IMG/VR virus record: IMGVR_UViG_3300023175_001596
Location: 1 to 35,661 of that record
Source of the DNA: a virus
Reading direction: 5' to 3' (one strand)
DNA: 35,661 bases
Made by a program: the position numbers and the translations under genes. Positions 6,949 through 13,885 of the stretch are shown one piece after another (position 1 is the stretch's first letter; the number at the start of each line of letters is the position of its first letter). The notes under the pieces were generated by a model that saw nothing but the letters and a program-made list of their open reading frames with translations, searched no databases and had not been told where the DNA came from.

Positions 6949-7083
6949 TTACTCATAAATAAAAGGGTCTTGTTCTCTCAATTTCTTTAATCGTTTTCTA
7001 AATTCAATTTCTTCTTTTACCCATACAAATGGAAAAGAAATAATTTCCCAGAGCTTACGGAAAGCATCTTTTATTTTATCCAT
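6949..7083 (-). CDS. Small conserved-looking basic protein (44 aa)
   Basis: A minus-strand frame from ATG at 7083 to TAA at 6949. It starts MDKIKDAFRKLWEIISF, continues with FVWVKEEIEFRKRLKKL and ends DPFIYE. An amphipathic helix with Trp and Phe and then a highly charged helix suggest a membrane-surface or nucleic-acid-associated peptide. It overlaps the end of the primase gene by 13 nt and ends 2 nt before the carbamoyltransferase ATG, exactly as a real gene in this operon would. I recall similar short charged proteins ending DPFIY in marine T4-like phages but cannot verify it. Function unknown. Confidence 0.6.
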   Translation of the reverse strand: MDKIKDAFRKLWEIISFPFVWVKEEIEFRKRLKKLREQDPFIYE

Positions 7084-8048
7084 CTTTTCATTCTCAATTT
7101 TATTTTTAGACTGGTCCTCTCTTTGTATTTCATTATACTGTAAAGAGTTAGTGTTCTACCGTATTTAGCTACTGCATCGCTTATGTCATTTATTTCATTA
7201 CGCCAAGGAGGCATACTTACCATCCATTCATTCTCCAATGCTGCCTCAATCATCTTTGCTCCTGCTTTATCTCTGTCAGGTACTACGATGATATTCTTAT
7301 TCAGAGAGTTTATAAGAAGCGCCTGCTGCGGGTTTATGTCACTACCTAATACTGCTAACCCATTGATGAGAAGAGCGTCTAGCGGGCCCTCACACACGAT
7401 AGCGTAAGGCCTATCATATGGTTGAGCATCCATACCATATACGAATCCTGGCTGCGAGTATGTTAGATACTTTGCTATGCTCCCTTCAGTCTTGTAGGTA
7501 CGAGCTGTATAGCCAACACATTCTCCGCCATAGTAGAAGGGAATAATAAATCTATTCTTCATACCTAGCTCAGGACTCCAGTAGAAGTTTGTATCAGACA
7601 TAAGCAAGTTTCTACTAGCCATATATTCTAATACAGGAACAACTGCTTCGTTTTGTGTCTCAGTCATTAGTTGAGAACCAACAGGAAGTCTAACAGGATC
7701 AAACTGAGGACGATGTGAGACATATTGTATGTGCTCTATGTCTTGATTGACACGCATTATGTCAAATGAGATCCGTGTAATCAAATCAGAAGGAACTGAT
7801 AACCACTCTAGTAACTGCTTCATTTTAGCCGTGAGGTTGCGTCCAGGCTGCCAAGATGCCTTGTAGCCACAGTTAAAGCAAGAGTAGCTGATTACTTCGT
7901 TGGATATAATGATGCCAGAGCGCCCTCTGTTATCTGCTTTGTGTCCTCGATGATGACAACATACAGAGTTGAATGCGGTCCAGCCACTAGGCGTTTGTTT
8001 TCTCTTGTATGGAAGGTGTGCCCATACAGTATCAGATAATAGGCTCAT
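7071..8048 (-). CDS. gp61: DNA primase, T4 gp61
   Basis: A 325-residue primase that makes RNA primers for lagging-strand synthesis with gp41. The N-terminal zinc-binding module has C30/C31-H-H and C57-x2-C60 (SCFNCGYKASW). The TOPRIM domain shows YAIVCEGPLDALLING (about 213-228, catalytic Glu) and IIVVPDRDKAGA (about 252-263, D-x-D). The length is close to T4 gp61 (342). The ATG is only 6 nt after a consensus -10 box, so an mRNA from that promoter would be leaderless. There is no Shine-Dalgarno, and the N-terminus is needed to complete the zinc module, which supports this start. Confidence 0.92.
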   Translation of the reverse strand: MSLLSDTVWAHLPYKRKQTPSGWTAFNSVCCHHRGHKADNRGRSGIIISNEVISYSCFNCGYKASWQPGRNLTAKMKQLLEWLSVPSDLITRISFDIMRVNQDIEHIQYVSHRPQFDPVRLPVGSQLMTETQNEAVVPVLEYMASRNLLMSDTNFYWSPELGMKNRFIIPFYYGGECVGYTARTYKTEGSIAKYLTYSQPGFVYGMDAQPYDRPYAIVCEGPLDALLINGLAVLGSDINPQQALLINSLNKNIIVVPDRDKAGAKMIEAALENEWMVSMPPWRNEINDISDAVAKYGRTLTLYSIMKYKERTSLKIKLRMKRWIK

Positions 8049-8054
8049 ACTTTC

Positions 8055-8083
8055 ATTATAGCATGATTATTTACAAAAGTCAA
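8055..8083 (-). promoter_or_regulatory. Sigma-70-type promoter before primase
   Basis: Minus strand TTGACT (8078-8083), 17-nt spacer, TATAAT (8055-8060), then GAAAGT and the primase ATG. It matches the consensus closely. The following GAAAGTAT also occurs after the promoter at 17206-17234. The expected start site falls on or next to the A of the start codon. Confidence 0.8.
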
Positions 8084-8856
8084 TCTCGGATGAGAATCTT
8101 TTTTATCTTATCTACTGGGTCATTATCAAACTTCACACGCAAGAATGAAAATACTCCGTTGAAGTTCTTTGCTACTGGTTCTGTTTCTGTTCCGTCCAGT
8201 GTTATGTCAAACAAGTCTCCCCATGTTGGTGAGGACAGTGTGTTCTCAAGTGTAGCCTGCACAGTTACAGTGCCTGCGTATCCTGTGGTATATACTGCCA
8301 CAGTGTGTAACGCCTCAGATCCATTTAGGGCTGGTTGAGCAGATAGATATTCACTGTACCAGAAATTATTATCTGGAGTAAATACCGTCGCCACTCCGGC
8401 AGGCTTGGCTGGAGGAAAGGCATAGTCATCAACAACTATTGTAGCATTATTGTCAAAGTGACTATCTACATAAGTTATGTGACGACGGTTCTCCTCATCT
8501 ATTAGATAAATGTTATATCTCATCATTTGCTTTGGCAAGTTGTATAAATCATTTTCTGTAATTGTTGTTTGAAACTTGCCTCGATGAACTGTACTATCTG
8601 TTGGTGCGTATGGATGGCACTCTCTTTCAATTACTTTTCTACCATTGTCATCAAATGCTACAAACATTATTTTATATAAATCAATGTTTATGGGTTTGTG
8701 ATCGGCGTTCAATAATCTAAATTGTATTGTATTGTCTATTCCTTTATAGACTTTGATCTGTCGTGTATACACTGGCATCATCTCCGTAGAAAGGCCTTGC
8801 TCACTACCTACTATCGTAATAATATTATCTACTAAATAACGTGGTATTAACTGCAT
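8080..8856 (-). CDS. Probable virion protein with beta-sandwich domains
   Basis: A 258-residue protein rich in beta-strand patterns and lacking membrane segments. The N-terminal half (about 30-140) has an alternating pattern with VYKGIDNTIQFRLLNADHKP, AFDDNGRKVIER and MRYNIYLIDEENR. These recall the N-terminal domain of baseplate or fibre-associated proteins such as BppU. The C-terminal half (about 185-255) has a discoidin- or Ig-like repeat (AGTVTVQATLENT, FSFLRVKFDN). I infer a structural or receptor-binding part, not proven. A TATAAATA box lies 5 nt before the ATG, fitting late expression. Another possible start is Met25/26, preceded by ACGGAG. Confidence 0.6.
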   Translation of the reverse strand: MQLIPRYLVDNIITIVGSEQGLSTEMMPVYTRQIKVYKGIDNTIQFRLLNADHKPINIDLYKIMFVAFDDNGRKVIERECHPYAPTDSTVHRGKFQTTITENDLYNLPKQMMRYNIYLIDEENRRHITYVDSHFDNNATIVVDDYAFPPAKPAGVATVFTPDNNFWYSEYLSAQPALNGSEALHTVAVYTTGYAGTVTVQATLENTLSSPTWGDLFDITLDGTETEPVAKNFNGVFSFLRVKFDNDPVDKIKKILIRD

Positions 8857-8861
8857 AATAT

Positions 8862-8869
8862 TATTTATA
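8862..8869 (-). promoter_or_regulatory. T4 late promoter (exact TATAAATA)
   Basis: An exact minus-strand TATAAATA lies 5 nt before the ATG of the probable virion gene. T4 late transcripts start about 5-7 nt downstream of this box, so the mRNA would begin at or within the start codon. That implies a leaderless message or a downstream start. Confidence 0.6.
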
Positions 8870-8887
8870 TGGAATAAAAATAGATTA

Positions 8888-9256
8888 ATGTTACGAAACC
8901 AAATAGAAGAAAACTACCCATTTATCAGTGTAATCACATACGGCGGAAAAGAATACGTTGGTATTGTTGTAAATCAAGATAATAATATTACAACAATATT
9001 AGATTACTCTATGCTTAAGACTACTGAGGACAAACAATATCTACTAGAGATAGGACAAACATGGTGGATGGAATCAAATAGGTTAATACCTATTACAATA
9101 TTCCTAAGCAAAGATGTTGAGCCTATTAGATACTGTTTGAGAAATATGAACAGCAAAGATGTCAATATAGTGCTAGGCCCAACAGTTAATCTGCACAACC
9201 TAACACTAAAGAGAGTCAAGAGGAAGAATGTGCAGTTAGTTCGTCGTCCGAAATAA
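8888..9256 (+). CDS. Unknown 122-residue phage protein
   Basis: A plus-strand gene divergent from the probable virion gene. The sequence has regular strand alternation (YPFISVITYGGKEYVGIV, NNITTILDYSML, TWWMESNRLIPITIFL) and a basic tail (LKRVKRKNVQLVRRPK). This suggests a small beta-barrel, possibly Sm- or SH3-like, binding nucleic acid (inference). No catalytic motif is visible. No ribosome site is obvious before the ATG; the upstream is AT-rich. The 3' end overlaps the convergent DnaE-like gene by 41 nt. Confidence 0.65.
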   Translation: MLRNQIEENYPFISVITYGGKEYVGIVVNQDNNITTILDYSMLKTTEDKQYLLEIGQTWWMESNRLIPITIFLSKDVEPIRYCLRNMNSKDVNIVLGPTVNLHNLTLKRVKRKNVQLVRRPK

Positions 9257-9803
9257 TTTGCTCACAGAGTAAATTCATATGAACGACTGTAGCAATTGCG
9301 TAAGAAAAGGCATGAGCTTTCTTGAAGTAATAGTCTCCATTGTATGGAGGCTTCCATACTTCTCGGCGTATAGCGTCCCAGCCTTGATCCGCTAGATACC
9401 TTTTGGATGGACGTATGATAGCTAGGACCATTGCGAGTTCTTCGACGCTAGTAGGTTGTAGCTTACGACATAACGGTCCGTGCCCGCTCAAGTGAAATAC
9501 TTGATTTACAAATTCGTCGTGCTGTAGCAACTCCCACTCTGGCTCTGTATTCATCAACTCATCTAGATGTCCTTCATCTCTAACACCTTTGTATATATTG
9601 ACATTCAGAAAGTCTATTTTGAAATAGCCTCTCTCTTCTGCCTGCTTATAGTTTATCGTAGCTTGTCCAGTTAACGGATTCCACGGGATAGCAGTTCCAT
9701 ATATTCCTGTATTGTGTTTAGCTCCGTTCTCTAGTGTTGCTGCACGGTGAGGAATTATATCTAATAATAAATTTCTATCAGCAAAATCTATATCCACATC
9801 CAC
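9216..9803 (-). CDS. Miniature DnaE-like (family C polymerase) palm/fingers protein
   Basis: A 195-residue protein whose motifs line up in order with bacterial DNA polymerase III alpha. MDVDIDFADR (1-10) matches PDFDVDF, holding catalytic Asp401/403 in E. coli. GAKHNTGIYGTAI (27-39) matches GKHAGGVVIA. GYFKIDFLNV (59-68, Asp64) matches the Asp555 strand KFDFLGL. VFHLSGHGPLCRKLQP (102-117) matches VFQLES..MKDLIKRLQP, and YYFKKAHAFSYA (158-169) matches YGFNKSHSAAYA. PHP, OB, tau-binding and most finger sequence are missing. The start is GTG at 9803, 1 nt after the HNH stop. All three catalytic Asp are kept, so it is not simple decay. It could be a small polymerase, a regulator that mimics DnaE, or a remnant under another use. 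Confidence 0.75.
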   Translation of the reverse strand: MDVDIDFADRNLLLDIIPHRAATLENGAKHNTGIYGTAIPWNPLTGQATINYKQAEERGYFKIDFLNVNIYKGVRDEGHLDELMNTEPEWELLQHDEFVNQVFHLSGHGPLCRKLQPTSVEELAMVLAIIRPSKRYLADQGWDAIRREVWKPPYNGDYYFKKAHAFSYAIATVVHMNLLCEQIISDDELTAHSSS

Positions 9804-9804
9804 G

Positions 9805-10302
9805 TTACTTCCCCAATTTTTTAGCCCAACCGGCTCGCATCTTAGCCTTGTCCTCTTCAGTTCGAGGCACTCCTTTATTCCAAGCAGTCCTGCCTTTATT
9901 GGCTTTACTCACAGCATCCTTTACCGCTTGAGATCGAGTCATTCCTCTATTCCAAGCGGGCCTACCTTTTCTCCCGTGCTTTCCAAAATGTTGATGTGCT
10001 TCTTTACGAATAGATTCATATAACTTTGAATTGAAGTTGCCACGCAATCTATTCTTGCTACTTCTAACAAACATCATATTGAATGCGTATAGCAGTTTGT
10101 GCCTTGCTTCTCCTTCATACATTTTAGTTAGCAATAAGTGTGCAATAAAATGTTCTCTAGGTGTTAAAAGAATAAGATTTTCTTCATCATCAGAACCTCC
10201 TACACATTTGGGAATTATATGATGCTTTTCTAAATAAGTATCTTCTCGAACTGGACGTGATGTCATCAACTCAAAATACCATTTAGAATATTTACTTTCC
10301 AT
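9805..10302 (-). CDS. HNH homing endonuclease with NUMOD repeats
   Basis: A 165-residue protein. The nuclease core is LEKHHIIPKCVGGSDDEENL (24-43) followed by LLTPREHFIAHLLL, the H-H...N...H pattern of T4-type HNH enzymes. The C-terminal third carries two copies of KGR-x-AWN-(R/K)-G (about 112-119 and 136-143) and a basic KAKMRAGWAKK, typical of NUMOD3-type DNA-binding modules. Such genes spread by cutting a recipient genome that lacks them. It overlaps the deformylase gene by 11 nt and ends 1 nt before the DnaE-like start, so its insertion may have reshaped that gene's 5' end. Confidence 0.88.
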   Translation of the reverse strand: MESKYSKWYFELMTSRPVREDTYLEKHHIIPKCVGGSDDEENLILLTPREHFIAHLLLTKMYEGEARHKLLYAFNMMFVRSSKNRLRGNFNSKLYESIRKEAHQHFGKHGRKGRPAWNRGMTRSQAVKDAVSKANKGRTAWNKGVPRTEEDKAKMRAGWAKKLGK

Positions 10303-10783
10303 TTCTCTTACTCGCTTTTTTGGAAGCCATTTTCCATTTTAGTGGTGACACACGATCCTTGAAGCATACTCCTTGTAGGTGATCCCACTCGTGTAAGAAT
10401 ACTTTGACAGCATATCCTGTTAGGTGTTGTCGTCGTTGCTCCATATTCTCATCTGTATATTCTACTAGGATTTCTCTAGGGCGTTTGACTTGAACAAATA
10501 TGCCAGGGAAGCTCAAGCATCCTTCGTCTTCTAATACAGTATCCTCAGTGTGTTGTAATACTGTAGGGTTGATACAAAGCTCTGCGTTCTTTGGATCTGC
10601 TCCCATAACAAATAGTTGATGATTCAAATCAACTTGGTTGGCGCTAAGTCCAATCCCGTTGTTACTCAGCATTGTATCAATCATTATAGCTTTGATCTCT
10701 TTAGGATCAAATCCAGGATTAGTGATATCTACCTCAGCAACTTTTGTAGTGAGGATCTCATTTGGGTAATATACTATGTCCAT
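10292..10783 (-). CDS. def: Peptide deformylase
   Basis: A 163-residue metalloenzyme that removes the formyl group from nascent N-termini at the ribosome exit. All three motifs are intact: GIGLSANQ (43-50), EGCLS (87-91, metal Cys89) and HEWDH (131-135, two metal His and the catalytic Glu), followed by LQGV. Length and motif spacing match cellular Def, although the C-terminal helix is replaced by a short Lys/Ser-rich tail. Phage deformylases are known from marine T4-like phages, where they are thought to help process host or phage proteins during infection. It overlaps the sulfotransferase-like gene upstream by 10 nt. Confidence 0.95.
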   Translation of the reverse strand: MDIVYYPNEILTTKVAEVDITNPGFDPKEIKAIMIDTMLSNNGIGLSANQVDLNHQLFVMGADPKNAELCINPTVLQHTEDTVLEDEGCLSFPGIFVQVKRPREILVEYTDENMEQRRQHLTGYAVKVFLHEWDHLQGVCFKDRVSPLKWKMASKKASKRNGK

Positions 10784-11781
10784 TTAAAGTCTCCTGTTTT
10801 CCAGTTTAGTGAAGGAATAAACACACTTGCTAAATCTTCATTATATCTAAGATAAGTTTTATAAAAGTTTATAGATGGGCTTGGCATTGATCTACCATAA
10901 AACTCTTCTAGTTTTTGAATTGTCTCTTCTGGGTTAGTTATTATAGATCGATAGTCTACAAATAATATATTAGTAGTATCAGTAAATAGTTTTCCAGGAT
11001 CATCTTTTGTAGTATAATATTCTATAGAAAAAAGATCTATTCTTTCTTTTAAAAGTTTCAGCAATCCTAACTCAAGAGTTTCTTCTGATAATATCATACG
11101 CCAAGCACGATATGTTGTGTATCGTCTCTTAAATCTATATACATCATTTTTTGGTAAGGTTGAAGAATATTGATCTAAAATATCTTGCCTATCTATATAT
11201 TTTAAAATAGGATATCTTCTTTCAAGGTAGTTACATACTCTTTTACCTATCTTAATAAATGTTTTATACATTTTTTTGATATCATAATATCTCATAATCT
11301 CATTAGGTTTATCGCCTAGTTGAATAATCTCATATGGTATTTTGAGTGACGCCTTAGATCTTTTTCGAACATAATCCATTCCATCACCCAATTCATTTTT
11401 TATAATTCGTAAGAAATTTATTTGAGCAAAATCATCCTCAGTAACGAGCATCTTAATGTAGTTACAGTTTTGAAGATATTTCCCTTCAGTTTGATTTTGG
11501 AAATAAAGTTTGGACTGTTGTCCAATATTATGCCAATAATAAAATTTATAGTCAGGCGATTTATCAATTTGAGATCTCCACTCAACTTGATTTATTGGCT
11601 GGAAAGGATCTTCTGGATCAAAACAATAATGTATATTATAATGATCCATTTGATGAGCATCGCCTAGATAACCAATGGTATATTCTGGACTTTCTTGGTA
11701 CATGCTTGATATTAAAAATAAGAGCATTCTACCACCACCCCCTCCGGGAAAATCTAAATGTGTAGTTTTATACGGCGTCAT
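10774..11781 (-). CDS. Sulfotransferase-like protein, intact copy
   Basis: A 335-residue protein. The N-terminus TTHLDFPGGGGGRMLLFL (6-23) is a glycine-rich loop after a beta-strand, in the place of the PAPS-binding loop of sulfotransferases. Near the C-terminus, ILFVDYRSIITNPEETIQKL and then EEFYGR follow the sulfotransferase pattern (YEDL..dP..tl..l..FLG). It ends PSLNWKTGDFKWT. The next gene cassette (11768-12759) encodes a paralogue with the same beginning and end, so this locus is a tandem duplication. Transfer of sulfate from PAPS to a sugar or lipid is the family reaction; the substrate here is unknown. The standard P-K-(S/T)-G-(S/T) loop is not present, so nucleotide use is uncertain. 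Confidence 0.65.
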   Translation of the reverse strand: MTPYKTTHLDFPGGGGGRMLLFLISSMYQESPEYTIGYLGDAHQMDHYNIHYCFDPEDPFQPINQVEWRSQIDKSPDYKFYYWHNIGQQSKLYFQNQTEGKYLQNCNYIKMLVTEDDFAQINFLRIIKNELGDGMDYVRKRSKASLKIPYEIIQLGDKPNEIMRYYDIKKMYKTFIKIGKRVCNYLERRYPILKYIDRQDILDQYSSTLPKNDVYRFKRRYTTYRAWRMILSEETLELGLLKLLKERIDLFSIEYYTTKDDPGKLFTDTTNILFVDYRSIITNPEETIQKLEEFYGRSMPSPSINFYKTYLRYNEDLASVFIPSLNWKTGDFKWT

Positions 11782-12022
11782 CTATGTAACCTGTCCCCCA
11801 ATTTAATGATGGGAAAAATAATTTTGCAAACTCTTCATTATATTTAAGATAATGAAGGTAAAAATTTTTAGATGCAGGAGGTAATTTTTTGTTATAAAAA
11901 TTCTCCAAAGTTTTAATAGTATAATGTGGTTTAGTCATTATGTTTCTAAAATGTATAGGCAATGTATTGTTAGTAGAATGCAATACAGGATCAAAAGTAG
12001 TTTCAGAAAAATATTTTAGCAT
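11768..12022 (-). CDS. C-terminal part of a split sulfotransferase-like paralogue
   Basis: An 84-residue frame beginning MLKYFSETTF and ending FFPSLNWGTGYIDDAV. It matches the end of the intact copy: the LPIHFRNIMTKPHYTIKTLE strand-helix and the SLNW-x-TG end line up with VDYRSIITNPEETIQKLE and PSLNWKTG. The frame stays open upstream to within the preceding gene, so it probably continues that protein by -1 frameshifting at 12037-12043. Alternatively it is the separated tail of a broken gene, re-initiated at its ATG. It overlaps the intact copy's start by 14 nt. Confidence 0.55.
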   Translation of the reverse strand: MLKYFSETTFDPVLHSTNNTLPIHFRNIMTKPHYTIKTLENFYNKKLPPASKNFYLHYLKYNEEFAKLFFPSLNWGTGYIDDAV

Positions 12023-12033
12023 TCCATCTTTAG

Positions 12034-12759
12034 TTATTTTAAATCTTCATTTGTATGAACTAAGTGATCCTTTATCATCTCTTTTATTCCTAAAGGAATA
12101 TTTTTACTATGTGCTAATATAATTCTCCAAGCTCGATACTGATGCCAGTATTTTTCAAGTCGCCAGATATTTAGCGGCAAAGGTTCTTTGTAACTGTGAG
12201 ATAAATCCCATACATCTTGCCTACTCATAGTTCTTATCTTTGGCGAATGCCCCGATAGATGTTTGCTGACTTTTCTACCAATCTTGATAAACGATTTGTA
12301 AATCTCATCTACGTCATACCAATGTAATATATCTGTTGGGTCTGAAGATAAGAAAACTGTTTTCTCTCGAAGTGTTAAACTAATTGGTTCTTGTTGTTCA
12401 TGATAGTAAGTTAAAGAATCTCCTATAAAATTTTTTATTATTCTTAGGTAAGCTATCTGCTCAGTGTCTTTGTCAGTCACTACCATCCTAACGTAATTAC
12501 AGTTCTTAATAAGTTCGTGATCGACAGCCCAATCTATATGATGCCACCAATAGAAATCATCTTCTGGCTTTTTTGGTATCGTATTATCAGTTTTACGAAA
12601 GTCAAGATTGGTACTGTGATGCATATCATGTGCCTCGCCAGCCATACCTATCTTATATAAAGGATGTTTATAATACATACTTGATATTAAAGATAGGAGC
12701 ATCCTACCACCACCTCCTGCTGGAAAATGTAGATGTGTAGTACGATATCCTTTTCTCAT
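12034..12759 (-). CDS. N-terminal part of a split sulfotransferase-like paralogue
   Basis: A 241-residue frame starting with TTHLHFPAGGGGRMLLSLIS, near-identical to the start of the intact copy at 10774-11781. It keeps the shared middle (NCNYVRMVVTDKDTEQI, then LRIIKN, then IYKSFIKIGRKV). It stops at TAA directly after GAT TTA AAA, just where the intact copy continues to its C-terminal motif. Reading on in the -1 frame gives ITKDGMLKYFSETTF, aligning with TTKDDPGKLFTDTTN of the intact copy. The joined product would be about 330 residues, against 335. The gene overlaps the upstream zinc-finger gene by 4 nt (ATGA). Confidence 0.65.
   Translation of the reverse strand: MRKGYRTTHLHFPAGGGGRMLLSLISSMYYKHPLYKIGMAGEAHDMHHSTNLDFRKTDNTIPKKPEDDFYWWHHIDWAVDHELIKNCNYVRMVVTDKDTEQIAYLRIIKNFIGDSLTYYHEQQEPISLTLREKTVFLSSDPTDILHWYDVDEIYKSFIKIGRKVSKHLSGHSPKIRTMSRQDVWDLSHSYKEPLPLNIWRLEKYWHQYRAWRIILAHSKNIPLGIKEMIKDHLVHTNEDLK
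12037..12043 (-). other. Slippery heptamer T TTA AAA before a TAA stop
   Basis: Minus-strand TTTAAAA, in zero frame T TTA AAA, is a perfect X XXY YYZ heptamer. The next codon is the TAA stop at 12034-12036. A -1 slip fuses the 241-residue frame to the downstream frame with no missing alignment to the intact paralogue. I see no obvious strong hairpin right after it. Confidence 0.45.
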
Positions 12760-13451
12760 AATTTGCTTTCCTTTATCACCTCTTTTGCTAAAATAACATC
12801 CCTAGATGATTGTGAAAACTTTTTACCCCAATGATCTGGATCTAATATATGATAGATCAGTCCAAGTTGCTCCTCGTTGAATCGTCCCATCATATCCTGT
12901 GCCTGTACAGAGTTTAGTAGTAGCCATGGTGATAGCTTTCCATCTTTGATATGATATACTGCTCTGTTTAGATTTACTAATCTAAAATAATGATTCCATT
13001 GTGCTGGTGGATTCTCAGTTGCCCACTCTGTCATTGTTTGTATGCTACGCTCTAATGCTGTATGTACATCTTCCTTCTTTATAAGATCCACAGCATATTT
13101 TTCGTATAATGCCTCATCACACCATTTGTCAATCTTTACTCCGCTCATTACGATGTATTCAATATATTTCTCTGGATACAGAGGGCGGACGTTAGTAACG
13201 AATGAACCAAACTTTACAAAGGCATTGTAGTAAGGAGAGTTACAGAACTCCTCATACGTCTTGTCACGTTTGAAGCCTGTGCCTTTCCTATAGAATAAAT
13301 TGAATGCGTAAAATCCTGTTTGTACTCTTTTCTCGTCACGTTGCTGCGCTCGTCGTTTCTTTTCGCAAACGTGAACGAGTATTGTACTCTCTTTAGAAAA
13401 ACTTTTCTTACAGTATTCGCATTTGAATCTAGAGTTTGATGTCGATGCCAT
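12756..13451 (-). CDS. Zinc-finger-bearing conserved phage protein
   Basis: A 231-residue protein. The N-terminus holds a single zinc-finger-like motif, C11-x2-C14-x12-H27-x-C29 (FKCEYCKKSFSKES then LVHVC), followed by basic KKRRAQQRDEKR, so DNA or RNA binding is likely. The rest is helical and Trp/Tyr-rich without a recognised catalytic motif. It lies directly after the gp62 gene (23-nt overlap), within the replication and recombination block. I recall a protein of this shape near uvsW and gp62 in marine T4-like phages, but it has no name I can give. A role in replication or late-gene control is inference from position. Confidence 0.7.
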   Translation of the reverse strand: MASTSNSRFKCEYCKKSFSKESTILVHVCEKKRRAQQRDEKRVQTGFYAFNLFYRKGTGFKRDKTYEEFCNSPYYNAFVKFGSFVTNVRPLYPEKYIEYIVMSGVKIDKWCDEALYEKYAVDLIKKEDVHTALERSIQTMTEWATENPPAQWNHYFRLVNLNRAVYHIKDGKLSPWLLLNSVQAQDMMGRFNEEQLGLIYHILDPDHWGKKFSQSSRDVILAKEVIKESKL

Positions 13452-13881
13452 GATTGTCTGCTAGTTCCTGTATATCTTCTTTAGTTGCCATTTTTGCTAA
13501 TATGAGTAGCTCGTCCATTTTTTGATTTGGGTATGCCTTTTCAAGAACAGATAGAAACTTGCTGTTTTGTGCATCTAGTTTATCCTTGCCAGACTTCAAT
13601 CCAATCCACTCATGGTATTTAATCTTTCCGTAGTCTGCTGACAGACAGAGTAGTTGCCATTGTAGTTTAGGATGCTTTGACATAATCATATAATGTTTAT
13701 TGAAGAACTCGTTAGTCTTCAATACTGCTATCTCAGCGTCTGAACCTTTTACACTAGAAGCATATCTATTTAATAGCCAAAATGATACAGACTTTTTCTC
13801 CTCATCACTCAGCTCGTCCCATACATTCTTTGCTCCTATATCTACAGCAGCAAGAACATCTTTAACTGGTAGCTTTGCCAT
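13429..13881 (-). CDS. gp62: Sliding-clamp loader small subunit, gp62-like
   Basis: From the ATG at 13881 (150 residues, MAKLPVKDVLAAVDIGAKN). A TTG at 13908 is also open but would overlap the upstream gene. The helical protein carries SFWLLNRYASSVKG and then NEFFNKHYMIMSKHPKLQWQ, the pattern I recall for gp62 of marine T4-like phages. gp62 joins four gp44 ATPases to load the gp45 clamp. It is shorter than T4 gp62 (187). The ATG lies 4 nt after the previous stop, so translation is probably coupled. gp44 and gp45 are not in this window. Confidence 0.65.
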   Translation of the reverse strand: MAKLPVKDVLAAVDIGAKNVWDELSDEEKKSVSFWLLNRYASSVKGSDAEIAVLKTNEFFNKHYMIMSKHPKLQWQLLCLSADYGKIKYHEWIGLKSGKDKLDAQNSKFLSVLEKAYPNQKMDELLILAKMATKEDIQELADNHGIDIKL

Positions 13882-13885
13882 AATA

